NCBI GenBank assembly: GCA_018377235.1
Contig: JAGZZT010000001.1
Span: 186,001-250,000 of the forward strand
DNA from: Clostridium sp.
GTDB lineage: Bacteria; Bacillota; Clostridia; Lachnospirales; Lachnospiraceae
Reading direction: 5' to 3'
DNA length: 64,000 bases
Shown here: positions 25,835 through 34,662 of the stretch, piece by piece
How positions within the stretch are numbered: position 1 is the first letter of the stretch
Layout of the letters: every line of letters starts with the position of its first letter
Made by a program: the position numbers and the translations under genes
The notes under the pieces: model-generated
The model's input: the letters and a program-made list of their open reading frames with translations, nothing else
Told to the model about the DNA's origin: nothing
The model's database searches: none

Positions 25835-28078
25835 ATGAGTATCGATGTAAACTGTACCGCATGGAAAGGATTTAAGACAGGAGAGTGGCGTCATGTCGTA
25901 AACGTAAGGAATTTTATCCAGAAAAACTATACGCCTTATGCAGGAAATGACGAATTTCTCACCGGAACTACTGAAAAAACAAAAAAAGTCTGGGAGAAGG
26001 CTCATGCCCTGATTTTAGAAGAAGTAAAAAAAGGGATCATTGATGTAGACACTACTGTCGTATCTGGAATTGACAACTTCGCTCCCGGTTACATTGATAA
26101 AGACAACGAAGTCATTGTAGGACTGCAGACAGATGCCCCTTTAAAGCGGATTGTCAATCCTTTCGGCGGCATGAGAATGGCTAAAAGCGCATTGGAACAG
26201 TATGGCTACAAACTGGATCCAGAGGTGGAAAAACATTTTAATTTATACAGAAAAACCCACAATGACGGCGTATTTGACGCTTATCCGGAACGTGTCAGAA
26301 AAGCGAGAACTGCCGGCCTTTTAACCGGACTTCCAGATGCTTACGGGCGCGGACGCATTGTAGGAGATTACCGCCGCGTTCCTCTCTACGGAACTGACTT
26401 TTTAATCGAATCCAAAAAAGAAGATTTAAAGCTGCTGGACGGACCTATGACAGATGAAAGAATCCGTCTTCGTGAAGATGTCAGCGAACAGATCCGCGCT
26501 CTTCAGAAAATGGCTGATATGGCTGCGCGGTATGGCTGCGATATTACAAAGCCGGCAGAAAATGCCCATGAAGCTGTTCAGAACCTTTATATGGCATACC
26601 TGGCAGGAATCAAGGAAAACAATGGAGCGGCTACAAGCCTTGGACGTACTGCCACCTTCCTTGATGTCTATATTCAGAGAGATCTGGACGCCGGTATTCT
26701 GGATGAGGCAGGAGCCCAGGAGCTGATTGATCAGTTTATTATCAAACTTCGTCTTGTGCGCCATCTGCGCACCCCTGAATACAATGAACTGTTTGGGGGA
26801 GATCCTACCTGGGTGACAGAAAGTCTTGGCGGCATGGGAGTCGACGGACGTACTCTCGTTACAAAAAATTCCTTCCGCTATATCCATACTCTGACCAATC
26901 TGGGCACTGCGCCGGAGCCGAACCTGACTGTGCTGTGGAGCCAGAATCTGCCGGAAGCATTTAAAACTTACTGTTCCCGCATGAGTATTGAGACAGATTC
27001 CATTCAGTATGAAAATGACGATCTGATGCGTCCTATGTATGGAGACGACTACTGTATCGCCTGCTGTGTATCGGCAATGGCGGTTGGAAAGCAGATGCAG
27101 TTTTTCGGAGCCAGAGCCAATCTGGCCAAAAGCCTTCTTTACGCCATTAATGGCGGTGTAGACGAGAGGAAGGCAATCCAGGTTATCCCGGATATTGAAA
27201 AAAATACGGATGAAGTTCTGGATTATTCCCATGTTCTGGCTGATTATAAAAAAACTCTGGCCTATGTCGCTGAACTCTATGTAGATACTATTAACATTAT
27301 TCACTTTATGCACGACAAATACGCCTATGAGGCCAGCCAGATGGCGCTTCATGACACCTGGGTAGAAAGGCTCGCTGCTTTTGGAGTGTCCGGTCTTTCT
27401 GTGGCTGTCGATTCCCTGTCAGCCATTAAATTCGCAAAGGTAACGCCTGTGCGCAATGAGGCGGGTATTGCCGTGGACTTTAAGGTAGAAGGAGACTTCC
27501 CCAAATATGGAAATGATGATGATCGGGCAGACGACATTGCCGTAGAACTTGTATCTTTCTTCTCTGCAGAACTTAAAAAACATGCTCTGTACCGAAATGC
27601 TGTCCATACGCTGTCCGCCCTCACCATCACCAGCAATGTTATGTATGGAAAGAAGACAGGAACTACCCCTGACGGAAGAAAATCAGGCGAACCTTTTGCC
27701 CCTGGAGCCAATCCGATGCATGGACGGGATACTCACGGCGCTCTGGCTTCTCTGAATTCAGTTGCAAAGCTTCCCTACCGGGCAGTCTGCCAGGACGGCG
27801 TTTCCAATACGTTTTCCATCACTCCGTCTGCTCTCGGAAAAACAGAGGACGAGAGAATTAAAAACCTGGTTATGATTCTGAACGGATATTTTATTCAGGG
27901 CGCCCACCACTTAAATGTAAACGTAATGAACCGTCAGCTCTTAATTGACGCCATGGAGCATCCAGAACAGTATCCGACTCTGACTATCCGCGTATCTGGC
28001 TATGCGGTCAACTTCAGCCGTCTGAGCCGGGAGCAGCAGCTGGAAGTAATTAAACGTACCTTCCATGAAAGTATGTAA
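25835..28078 (+). CDS. pflB: Formate C-acetyltransferase (pyruvate formate-lyase)
   Basis: This is a 747-residue glycyl radical enzyme converting pyruvate and CoA to acetyl-CoA and formate during fermentation. The adjacent catalytic cysteines are Cys410-Cys411 (in DDYCIACCVSA) and the radical glycine is Gly722 in RVSGYAVNF, 25 residues from the end; all agree with PFL. The ATG follows AAGGAGA. Formate from this reaction feeds 10-formyl-tetrahydrofolate synthesis, which explains control by ZTP. The enzyme is oxygen-labile, consistent with an anaerobe. Confidence 0.96.
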   Translation: MSIDVNCTAWKGFKTGEWRHVVNVRNFIQKNYTPYAGNDEFLTGTTEKTKKVWEKAHALILEEVKKGIIDVDTTVVSGIDNFAPGYIDKDNEVIVGLQTDAPLKRIVNPFGGMRMAKSALEQYGYKLDPEVEKHFNLYRKTHNDGVFDAYPERVRKARTAGLLTGLPDAYGRGRIVGDYRRVPLYGTDFLIESKKEDLKLLDGPMTDERIRLREDVSEQIRALQKMADMAARYGCDITKPAENAHEAVQNLYMAYLAGIKENNGAATSLGRTATFLDVYIQRDLDAGILDEAGAQELIDQFIIKLRLVRHLRTPEYNELFGGDPTWVTESLGGMGVDGRTLVTKNSFRYIHTLTNLGTAPEPNLTVLWSQNLPEAFKTYCSRMSIETDSIQYENDDLMRPMYGDDYCIACCVSAMAVGKQMQFFGARANLAKSLLYAINGGVDERKAIQVIPDIEKNTDEVLDYSHVLADYKKTLAYVAELYVDTINIIHFMHDKYAYEASQMALHDTWVERLAAFGVSGLSVAVDSLSAIKFAKVTPVRNEAGIAVDFKVEGDFPKYGNDDDRADDIAVELVSFFSAELKKHALYRNAVHTLSALTITSNVMYGKKTGTTPDGRKSGEPFAPGANPMHGRDTHGALASLNSVAKLPYRAVCQDGVSNTFSITPSALGKTEDERIKNLVMILNGYFIQGAHHLNVNVMNRQLLIDAMEHPEQYPTLTIRVSGYAVNFSRLSREQQLEVIKRTFHESM

Positions 28079-28147
28079 AACATGAAATTGATTTAGAATG
28101 AGAAAATTGTTTAAAAAAGTAGAAAATGAGTTTATTTCTGAAAATTC

Positions 28148-28176
28148 TTGACAGAATCAGACTCTGGTGCTATTCT
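28148..28176 (+). promoter_or_regulatory. Promoter of the T-box/brnQ transcript
   Basis: TTGACA (28148-28153) and TATTCT (28171-28176) have 17-base spacing, just upstream of the T-box stem I region. Confidence 0.75.
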
Positions 28177-28182
28177 GGAAGT

Positions 28183-28480
28183 AATTAAATGAATACAAAA
28201 GCTATGACGAAGACAGAGTCTGCAATGTGTTTTACAGAGAGTCGGGAAAGCTGGAATCCGATAAACATTAGCTGATATCTCTCATCACTTCCGAGCTGAA
28301 TTTCCGAAACGGATAATTGGAGTAAGAATTTTCGTGTTGGCTACGTTAGTGTCTAGGGCTTGCTGGAGCCTAAAGAGAGGCAGAATTTTTTATTCTGCAA
28401 TTTGAGTGGTACCGCGGGTATTGATTTAATGATCAGGACTCGTCTCAAGGAAATCTTTGAGACGAGTCTTTATTTTTTTG
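28183..28480 (+). promoter_or_regulatory. T-box leader controlling brnQ
   Basis: The 28079-28495 gap holds a T-box. The antiterminator sequence TGGTACCGCGG is at 28407-28417, the AG-bulge region ACAGAGAGTCGGG at about 28233-28245, and a strong terminator ends the leader. T-boxes sense uncharged tRNA through a specifier codon and the NCCA end. I could not fix the specifier by eye; ATT at 28300-28302 (isoleucine) would suit the downstream branched-chain carrier, but TTT in the next register and other triplets nearby are possible. Confidence 0.88.
28437..28479 (+). terminator. T-box terminator
   Basis: A perfect 12-bp stem (28437-28448 with 28457-28468) is followed by a T-rich run with a single A (28469-28479). 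It competes with the antiterminator that contains the T-box sequence. Confidence 0.92.
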
Positions 28481-28495
28481 TAGGAGGAAATGAAA

Positions 28496-29827
28496 ATGAA
28501 TTTATCACGGAAAAAGATGCTATTGGTAAGCTTCATGCTGTTCTCTCTGTTTTTTGGAGCCGGAAACCTGATTTTTCCGCCATTTTTAGGGCAGAATGCA
28601 GGGGCAGCAGCAGTTCCCGCACTTTTAGGATTTCTGCTGACTGCTGTGGTGCTTCCAGTTCTCGGAGTTATTGTTGTCGCTCGTTTTAACGGTCTTGACT
28701 GTCTGGCAAACCAGGTAGGAAAAAATTTTTCTCTTGTATTCACCGTTTTAATCTATCTTTCTATCGGACCCGGGCTGGGTATTCCGAGAGCCGCATCTGT
28801 GCCATTTGAAATGGCTGTAGCTCCGTACCTTCCGGAAGGGGCAGATATAAAGCTTTTCATGGTTCTGTATTCTTTTGTATTTTTTGCACTGGCTTTCTGG
28901 CTCTGCATGAACCCGGGAAAGCTTGTCAGACGAATTGGAAGCTTTTTAACGCCAAATCTGTTATTGCTTCTCGGCATACTGTTTTTCAGCTTCCTTTTCA
29001 GGGGAAAAGTAGAGGTAGCGGCTCCTCAGGCTGCATATGAAATGCCGTTTTTCAAGGGTTTTTCAGAAGGATATCAGACAATGGACACCATCGCAGCCCT
29101 TAACTTCGGGCTGGTAATTGCCATTACCCTTGACTCCTTTGGGTTAAAGGAAAAGAAGGATGTTATGAAGCATACGGTATATGCAGGAGTATTGGCCGGT
29201 TCTATTCTCGCTCTTGTTTACATCATGTTAGCCTATATGGGAATGTGCAGTTCCGGCGTTTACGCTGTACAGGAGAATGGAGCATGGACTCTGCGCCATA
29301 TTGTATCGCAGCTTTTCGGTGAATTCGGAGCGGTTATCCTGGCAGCTATTTTCTCACTGGCCTGCCTGACCACCTGTGTCGGACTCATCAACTCCATCTC
29401 ACAGTTCTTTTCAAAACAGTTCCAGTTCTTTGGATACAGACAGTGGGTAATTACGATTACAGGTTTTTCATTTTTAGTCTGCAATCTGGGGCTGAACGCT
29501 ATATTAAGCCTTTCCATCCCGGTACTTGATGCGATTTATCCTGTATCTATCGTGCTGATTCTTCTGGGATTATCTCATCGTATATGGACGTCAAACCGGT
29601 ATGTATACCCTATGGTTGTTGCAGGAGTCAGCTGCGTCAGCGTGATTTATGCGCTTGATAATGCTGGGCTTTCCCTTGGATTCCTCTCAGATTTATGCCA
29701 TTCACTGCCTTTATATGATGCTGGTTTCTGCTGGGTAAGCGCCGCGCTTGTCATGCTTGTACTGAGCTGTGCTGTAAACGCCGCTTTAAACAGCCGCGCA
29801 GCCGCATGTCCGGAAAGCCAGAATTAA
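28496..29827 (+). CDS. brnQ: Branched-chain amino acid carrier BrnQ
   Basis: This is a 443-residue polytopic membrane protein of the BrnQ family, cation-coupled symporters for leucine, isoleucine and valine. The N-terminal SLFFGAGNLIFPPFLGQNAG is the family hallmark, and about 12 membrane segments follow. ATG 28496 is chosen over ATG 28490 because TAGGAGG ends only 2 bases from the latter and 8 from the former. The T-box leader would raise expression when the cognate amino acid is short. Confidence 0.94.
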   Translation: MNLSRKKMLLVSFMLFSLFFGAGNLIFPPFLGQNAGAAAVPALLGFLLTAVVLPVLGVIVVARFNGLDCLANQVGKNFSLVFTVLIYLSIGPGLGIPRAASVPFEMAVAPYLPEGADIKLFMVLYSFVFFALAFWLCMNPGKLVRRIGSFLTPNLLLLLGILFFSFLFRGKVEVAAPQAAYEMPFFKGFSEGYQTMDTIAALNFGLVIAITLDSFGLKEKKDVMKHTVYAGVLAGSILALVYIMLAYMGMCSSGVYAVQENGAWTLRHIVSQLFGEFGAVILAAIFSLACLTTCVGLINSISQFFSKQFQFFGYRQWVITITGFSFLVCNLGLNAILSLSIPVLDAIYPVSIVLILLGLSHRIWTSNRYVYPMVVAGVSCVSVIYALDNAGLSLGFLSDLCHSLPLYDAGFCWVSAALVMLVLSCAVNAALNSRAAACPESQN

Positions 29828-29861
29828 GTTAAAAGAGTTAAAAGGATTTTTTATCTCATAG

Positions 29862-29890
29862 TTGCCTAAACCGGCGATGTGTTGTATAAT
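29862..29890 (+). promoter_or_regulatory. Promoter of the radical SAM/rng operon
   Basis: TTGCCT (29862-29867) and TATAAT (29885-29890) are 17 bases apart. Transcription would begin near 29897, directly before a hairpin. Confidence 0.72.
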
Positions 29891-29899
29891 AATCCGCTG

Positions 29900-29919
29900 G
29901 CGTCAGTGTGTACTGACGC
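29900..29919 (+). other. Hairpin at the 5' end of the leader RNA
   Basis: A perfect 8-bp stem (GCGTCAGT, loop GTGT) begins about 3 bases after the predicted transcription start. No T run follows, so it is not a terminator. A 5'-end stability hairpin or a protein-binding site is plausible. Confidence 0.5.
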
Positions 29920-29975
29920 TAAGAAACTTTTAAAATAACAACGATTGCATTTTATCAAATTCAAAAGGAAAAACA

Positions 29976-31838
29976 ATGAGAAAATTAGCGTTAAGTGATG
30001 AAATACTTCTAAGCGTTCAGCAGCCCGCCCGATACATCGGCGGAGAAGTAAACATGGTGAAAAAGGATCCAGCAGGAAAAATCCGCTTCGCCATGGCCTT
30101 CCCGGACGTTTATGAGCTGGGCATGTCCCACCTGGGAATCCAGATTCTCTATGACATGTTCAATAAACGGGAGGATGTTTACTGCGAGCGTGTCTACTCT
30201 CCATGGATGGATCTGGATCAGATTATGAGGGAAAAACACATCCCTCTTTTCGCTCTGGAATCCCAGGATCCTATTAAGAATTTCGATTTTCTGGGCATTA
30301 CTCTCCAGTACGAAATGTGTTATACCAATGTGCTACAGCTTCTGGATCTGGCTCATATTCCGCTGCATGCCTGTGACAGAACAGAGGAGGATCCGATTGT
30401 CATCGGCGGCGGTCCCTGTACTTACAATCCGGAACCTATCGCTGAATTCTTTGATCTCTTTTACATGGGCGAAGGAGAGGTTGTTTACTTTGAACTCTTA
30501 GATCGCTACAAGGAAAACCAGGCCAAAGGCGGCAGCAGAAGAGAGTTTTTAGAAATGGCGGCAGAAATTCCAGGTATCTATGTGCCCGCTTTTTATGACA
30601 TCCTCTACAAAGAGGATGGTACCATTGAACAGATGGTTCCCAATAATCCCCATGCAAAGGAAATTATTTCCAAGCAGCTGGTAATGGAAATGAACGATAC
30701 CTATTACCCAGAACAGCCTGTAGTTCCTTTTATCAAGGCTACTCAGGACCGTGTAGTACTGGAAATTATGAGAGGCTGCATCCGCGGCTGTCGTTTCTGC
30801 CAGGCAGGCATGGTTTACCGCCCTGTGAGGGAGAGAAGTCTGGAAACTTTAAAAGATCTGGCTTATAAAATGCTGAAAAGCACAGGGCACGAGGAGATCT
30901 CCTTAAGCTCCCTGAGTTCCAGCGACCACACACAGCTGGAGGGACTGGTCAATTTCCTGATTGACGAGTTTGACGGTAAGGGTGTAAATGTCTCCCTGCC
31001 TTCCCTGCGTATTGACGCTTTTTCCCTGGACGTTATGAGTAAGGTTCAGGATATCAAGAAGAGCAGTCTGACCTTCGCGCCTGAGGCTGGTTCCCAGAGG
31101 CTGCGAAACGTTATCAATAAAGGACTGACAGAGGAAGATATTCTTCACGGTTCCTCAGAGGCATTCAAAGGCGGCTGGAATCGCGTTAAGCTCTACTTTA
31201 TGCTGGGGCTTCCTACCGAGACAGTGGAAGACATGGAGGGAATCGCTCTCTTAGCTGAAAAAGTAGCGGAAGAGTATTATAAGGTTCCAAAGGAGCAGCG
31301 CTTCGGCAAGGTGCAGGTAGTTTCCAGTACCTCCTTCTTCGTTCCGAAGCCATTTACTCCATTCCAGTGGGCGACTATGTTCACTAAGGAAGAGTACCTG
31401 AAGAAAGCCCATATCGTAAATACAAAAATGAAAGAAATGCTGAACCACAAGAGTCTCCGCTATAACTGGCATGAGGCTGACGTTACCGTTTTAGAGGGCG
31501 TTATGGCCCGCGGCGACAGAAAAGTGGCTACTGTTATTGAAGAGGCCTATAGAAACGGCGCTCTCTACGATTCCTGGTCAGAGAGCTTTAAAAATGACGT
31601 ATGGATGAATGCCTTTGAAACCTGCGGCATAGATCCTGATTTCTACACCCTGAGAGAACGGTCTCTGGACGAAGTTCTCCCGTGGGATTTCATTGATGCC
31701 GGCGTTTCCAAGGAATTTTTAAAGAGAGAATGGAACCAGGCTCTCCACGAAACTGTCACGCCAAACTGCAGGCAGAAATGTTCCGCCTGCGGCGCACTGA
31801 AATATAAAGGAGGCGTCTGCTATGAAAATAAGAATTAA
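29976..31838 (+). CDS. TIGR03960-family B12-binding-type radical SAM protein
   Basis: This is a 620-residue member of the radical SAM family that always travels with a TIGR03936 partner upstream of RNase G or L21 genes in Clostridia. The N-terminal 200 residues resemble a B12-binding-like domain (FPDVYELGMSHLGIQILYDMFN). RGCIRGCRFCQAG (about residues 266-278) carries the Cx3Cx2C ligands. The last 20 residues contain a CxxC pair (CRQKCSACG). The start of the partner gene overlaps its last 17 bases. The substrate is unknown; a role in RNA or ribosome modification is inferred from context. Confidence 0.85.
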   Translation: MRKLALSDEILLSVQQPARYIGGEVNMVKKDPAGKIRFAMAFPDVYELGMSHLGIQILYDMFNKREDVYCERVYSPWMDLDQIMREKHIPLFALESQDPIKNFDFLGITLQYEMCYTNVLQLLDLAHIPLHACDRTEEDPIVIGGGPCTYNPEPIAEFFDLFYMGEGEVVYFELLDRYKENQAKGGSRREFLEMAAEIPGIYVPAFYDILYKEDGTIEQMVPNNPHAKEIISKQLVMEMNDTYYPEQPVVPFIKATQDRVVLEIMRGCIRGCRFCQAGMVYRPVRERSLETLKDLAYKMLKSTGHEEISLSSLSSSDHTQLEGLVNFLIDEFDGKGVNVSLPSLRIDAFSLDVMSKVQDIKKSSLTFAPEAGSQRLRNVINKGLTEEDILHGSSEAFKGGWNRVKLYFMLGLPTETVEDMEGIALLAEKVAEEYYKVPKEQRFGKVQVVSSTSFFVPKPFTPFQWATMFTKEEYLKKAHIVNTKMKEMLNHKSLRYNWHEADVTVLEGVMARGDRKVATVIEEAYRNGALYDSWSESFKNDVWMNAFETCGIDPDFYTLRERSLDEVLPWDFIDAGVSKEFLKREWNQALHETVTPNCRQKCSACGALKYKGGVCYENKN

Positions 31839-32595
31839 GTTCCGCAAGCAGGGCGCCGTCAAATTTGTCGGCCACCTGGATATTATGAGATATTTCCAGA
31901 AAGTCATGCGCCGGGCCGATGTGGATATCCGTTACAGCGAGGGCTTCAGTCCCCACCAGATTATGTCCTTCGCCGCGCCTTTAGGCGTAGGCCTTACCAG
32001 TAACGGCGAATACGTGGACATTGAAGTAAACAGTACGGAAAGCTCTGAGGAGATGGTAAGGAGGATCAACGCAGTCAATGTGGAGGGAATTTCCGTCACC
32101 TCCTACAGAAAACTCCCTGATTCAGCCAAAAACGCCATGTCACTGGTAGCTGCCGCCGACTACACCATGTGGTTTAAGGACGGCTATGAGCCAGAGGATG
32201 AGAACGGATTCTGGACTGGGTTGTCCCGTTTTCTGGAACAGCCCTCCATCCCCATTGTCAAGAAGACGAAAAAAGGCGTCAAGGAAATGGATTTAAAGCC
32301 CTATCTCTACGGGATTTCCATTGAAAGTCCATTGAAAGAAACATCGTGGAAGGAAATGGCTTCCGACAGTCCAGAACGCCAGGGCGCAGGCAGAATTTTC
32401 ATGAAGCTCTCTGCCGGAAGCTCTGTCAATATCCGTCCAGAGCAGGTAATCGGCGCCTACTATGAATCCCTGGGACAGGAATATCCGACCTTTGCTTTCC
32501 AGATTCAAAGGGAAGAGGTTTACGGCGATCAGGGCAGCGACAGCTGCCATCGCTTCATACCGTTGGAGGAATATGGAGAAGAAATCATTGAATAA
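31822..32595 (+). CDS. TIGR03936-family radical SAM-associated protein (DUF2344)
   Basis: This is a 257-residue protein of the DUF2344 family, found next to or fused with TIGR03960 radical SAM proteins. It opens with KIRIKFRKQGAVKFVGHLDIMRYFQKVMRRA and contains SEGFSPHQIMSFAAPLGVG, both family hallmarks. The acidic/basic alternation suggests RNA contact. It overlaps both the radical SAM gene and the RNase G gene downstream, so the three are translated together. No enzymatic motif is visible. Confidence 0.85.
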   Translation: MKIRIKFRKQGAVKFVGHLDIMRYFQKVMRRADVDIRYSEGFSPHQIMSFAAPLGVGLTSNGEYVDIEVNSTESSEEMVRRINAVNVEGISVTSYRKLPDSAKNAMSLVAAADYTMWFKDGYEPEDENGFWTGLSRFLEQPSIPIVKKTKKGVKEMDLKPYLYGISIESPLKETSWKEMASDSPERQGAGRIFMKLSAGSSVNIRPEQVIGAYYESLGQEYPTFAFQIQREEVYGDQGSDSCHRFIPLEEYGEEIIE

Positions 32596-33874
32596 GCTTC
32601 TGATTACCAGATGGGGTGACCAGATTCTCACAGTTCTCACAAAAAACGGAACCTGCGTTTCTCTAAATCTGGAACCTGCAGAGCAGGCGGGACTTCTGGG
32701 CAATATCTATATCGGCAAAGTAAAAAATATTGTAAAAAATATCAACTCTGCCTTTATTGATCTGGGAAATGGACAGACCGGCTATTACAGCCTTGCAGAT
32801 AATAAAACCCACCTGTTTGCAGACATGGCCTGGAAACTGTGTAAGAAAGAAGAATCGTGTGAAAAAACAGATTTTAACACTGACTCCAGAGCGGAAGACA
32901 GGAAACGGACGCTCCGTCAGGGAGATGAAATTCTGGTTCAGGTAGAGAGGGACGCTGTCAAGACGAAAGATCCCGTCCTTACCTCCAACCTGAATTTTAC
33001 AGGAAAATATCTCGTCTTAACCCAGGGAAAAAAGCAGATTGGATTTTCTGGAAAAATTCATGATAAAGCCTGGAAACATCACATACAGGCGCTGCTGGAA
33101 AAAGAGACCGATGGTTCCTTCGGGCTGATCGTGAGAACGAATGCAAGGGAAGCGGAGGAGGAAGCCCTTCTGCAAGAGCTTCACCTGCTTTCCAGGAGAC
33201 GTCAAAAGCTTCTGGAAGCCGCTTCCCACCGCACCTGCTACAGCCTTCTGGCCTCCTCTGAGCCTTCCTATGTCAGCAGCATACGCGACGCCTACAGCAA
33301 TGAGCTGGACGCCGTTGTAACCGATGACAGAGACTGTTATGAGACGCTCAGGCAGTATATGGAGGAAAACCAGAGCGAAGATCTTCATAAACTATCCTTT
33401 TACGAAGATCCGCTGCTTTCACTTTCCAAGCTCTACAGCCTGGAAACTGCTATGGAGCAGGCTCTGGGGAAGCATGTATGGCTGAAATCCGGAGGTTATC
33501 TGGTGATCGAGCCTACGGAAGCGCTGACTGTCATTGATGTAAACACGGGAAAATATACCGGGAAAAAAACTCAGGCGGAAACTATCTTTAAAATCAACCG
33601 GGAGGCTGCCGCAGAGACTGCCCGGCAGCTGAGGCTCCGCAATCTGTCAGGCATTATTGTAGTAGATTTCATAGACATGGAAACAGAAGAGCACAGGTCA
33701 GAGCTGATGGCCCTGCTGGCGCGGGAACTCTCAAAAGATCCTGTAAAAACTGTGCTGGTGGACATGACACAGCTGGGACTGGTGGAGATCACCAGGAAAA
33801 AGGTGAAACGGCCCCTGGCAGAACAGGTTCATTCAGCCAGATACCCGTCAAAAGAGACCAGAACAAGTTTATAA
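32573..33874 (+). CDS. rng: Ribonuclease E/G family protein
   Basis: This is a single-strand-specific endoribonuclease of the RNase G type, active in rRNA maturation and mRNA decay. An S1-like RNA-binding region lies near the N-terminus (GNIYIGKVKNIVKNINSAFIDLGNGQTGY). The catalytic block is TVIDVNTGKYTGKK plus IIVVDFIDM, whose two aspartates hold magnesium. The length, about 433 residues, fits RNase G rather than RNase E. The start is uncertain: ATG 32573 has GGAGG only 3 bases upstream, while TTG 32588 has GGAGAAG at better spacing. It overlaps the preceding gene. Confidence 0.88.
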   Translation: MEKKSLNKLLITRWGDQILTVLTKNGTCVSLNLEPAEQAGLLGNIYIGKVKNIVKNINSAFIDLGNGQTGYYSLADNKTHLFADMAWKLCKKEESCEKTDFNTDSRAEDRKRTLRQGDEILVQVERDAVKTKDPVLTSNLNFTGKYLVLTQGKKQIGFSGKIHDKAWKHHIQALLEKETDGSFGLIVRTNAREAEEEALLQELHLLSRRRQKLLEAASHRTCYSLLASSEPSYVSSIRDAYSNELDAVVTDDRDCYETLRQYMEENQSEDLHKLSFYEDPLLSLSKLYSLETAMEQALGKHVWLKSGGYLVIEPTEALTVIDVNTGKYTGKKTQAETIFKINREAAAETARQLRLRNLSGIIVVDFIDMETEEHRSELMALLARELSKDPVKTVLVDMTQLGLVEITRKKVKRPLAEQVHSARYPSKETRTSL

Positions 33875-33902
33875 AAACTTAAAATTTTTCTTTTTAAACC
33901 AG

Positions 33903-33931
33903 TTGACAAGTTCAGGCAGAAATGCTATTAT
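33903..33931 (+). promoter_or_regulatory. Promoter of rplU
   Basis: Consensus TTGACA (33903-33908) and TATTAT (33926-33931) are separated by 17 bases, giving a start near 33938 and a leader of about 77 bases. Confidence 0.85.
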
Positions 33932-33937
33932 ACTACA

Positions 33938-34014
33938 GTATGCCGCACAGTGAGGTTTACAAGTCCGGATTTCCGGCGCCGAAGCTGGCGAGTAATGATA
34001 AGAGGAGGTGCCAT
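33938..34014 (+). ncRNA. L21 leader RNA
   Basis: The segment between promoter and rplU resembles the ribosomal protein L21 leader of Firmicutes as I recall it: CGCACAGTGAGGTT near the 5' end, a short CCGGATTTCCGG hairpin (33965-33976), then GCTGGCGAGTAATGA before the AGAGGAGGTG ribosome-binding site. L21 is thought to bind this structure to limit its own synthesis. A covariance-model match would be needed to confirm it. Confidence 0.68.
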
Positions 34015-34323
34015 ATGTACGCAATTATTGCAACAGGTGGTAAGCAGTACAAAGTAGCCGAGGGCGATATCATTAAAGTTGAGAGACTTGGTGCAGGTGC
34101 TGGCGAGACAGTTACCTTTGATCAGGTTCTTGCTGTAAACAACGGCGAGTTAAAGATCGGATGCCCAACCGTTGACGGTGCAACAGTTTCCGCAACTGTA
34201 GTAAAAGAGGGTAAAGGCAAAAAGGTTATCGTTTACAAGTACAAGAGCAAGACTGGCTATCACAAAAAGAACGGTCACAGACAGCTCTTTACACAGGTTA
34301 AGATTGAAAAGATCAACGCTTAA
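34015..34323 (+). CDS. rplU: 50S ribosomal protein L21
   Basis: This is a 102-residue large-subunit protein that binds 23S rRNA. MYAIIATGGKQYKV at the start and KSKTGYHKKNGHRQ toward the C-terminus are diagnostic. A longer open frame extends upstream, but AGAGGAGGTG lies directly before ATG 34015 and the family alignment starts there. Prp and L27 follow in the standard Firmicute order. Confidence 0.98.
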   Translation: MYAIIATGGKQYKVAEGDIIKVERLGAGAGETVTFDQVLAVNNGELKIGCPTVDGATVSATVVKEGKGKKVIVYKYKSKTGYHKKNGHRQLFTQVKIEKINA

Positions 34324-34329
34324 TCAGAG

Positions 34330-34659
34330 ATGATAAGAGTAAACGTATTTAAAGATTCTGGTGGTTCCTGCCGTGGAATTTCATTTCATGGGCATGCAGG
34401 ATATGACGATTACGGAAAAGATATTATCTGCGCTTCCGTTTCCGCACTGGCGTTAAATATGGCTAATTCTGTTGAGGCATTTACAGATGATGGTTTTAAC
34501 GGCAGCATGGATGAAGAGAGCGGCGCATTTGAGTTTTCTTTTACCGGTGAAGTCAGTGCAGAGTCAAAACTCCTGATGGATTCTCTTATTCTGGGACTTC
34601 AGAATATTTCAGAAGCCTATGGAGAACAATATATTAAAATCCGGTTTGAGGAGGTGTAA
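34330..34659 (+). CDS. prp: Ribosomal-processing cysteine protease Prp
   Basis: This is a 109-residue protease that removes the N-terminal extension of ribosomal protein L27 in Firmicutes. The catalytic histidine is in SFHGHAGYDDYGKD (His22) and the cysteine in IICASVSALALN (Cys34). Its target gene follows directly, and the L27 sequence carries the matching extension. The gene lies 6 bases after rplU. Confidence 0.94.
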   Translation: MIRVNVFKDSGGSCRGISFHGHAGYDDYGKDIICASVSALALNMANSVEAFTDDGFNGSMDEESGAFEFSFTGEVSAESKLLMDSLILGLQNISEAYGEQYIKIRFEEV

Positions 34660-34662
34660 GTG

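Noticed and set aside
26426..27352. A 308-residue minus-strand open frame opposite pflB
   Set aside because: It is a complementary-strand shadow of a strongly conserved gene and has no family features.
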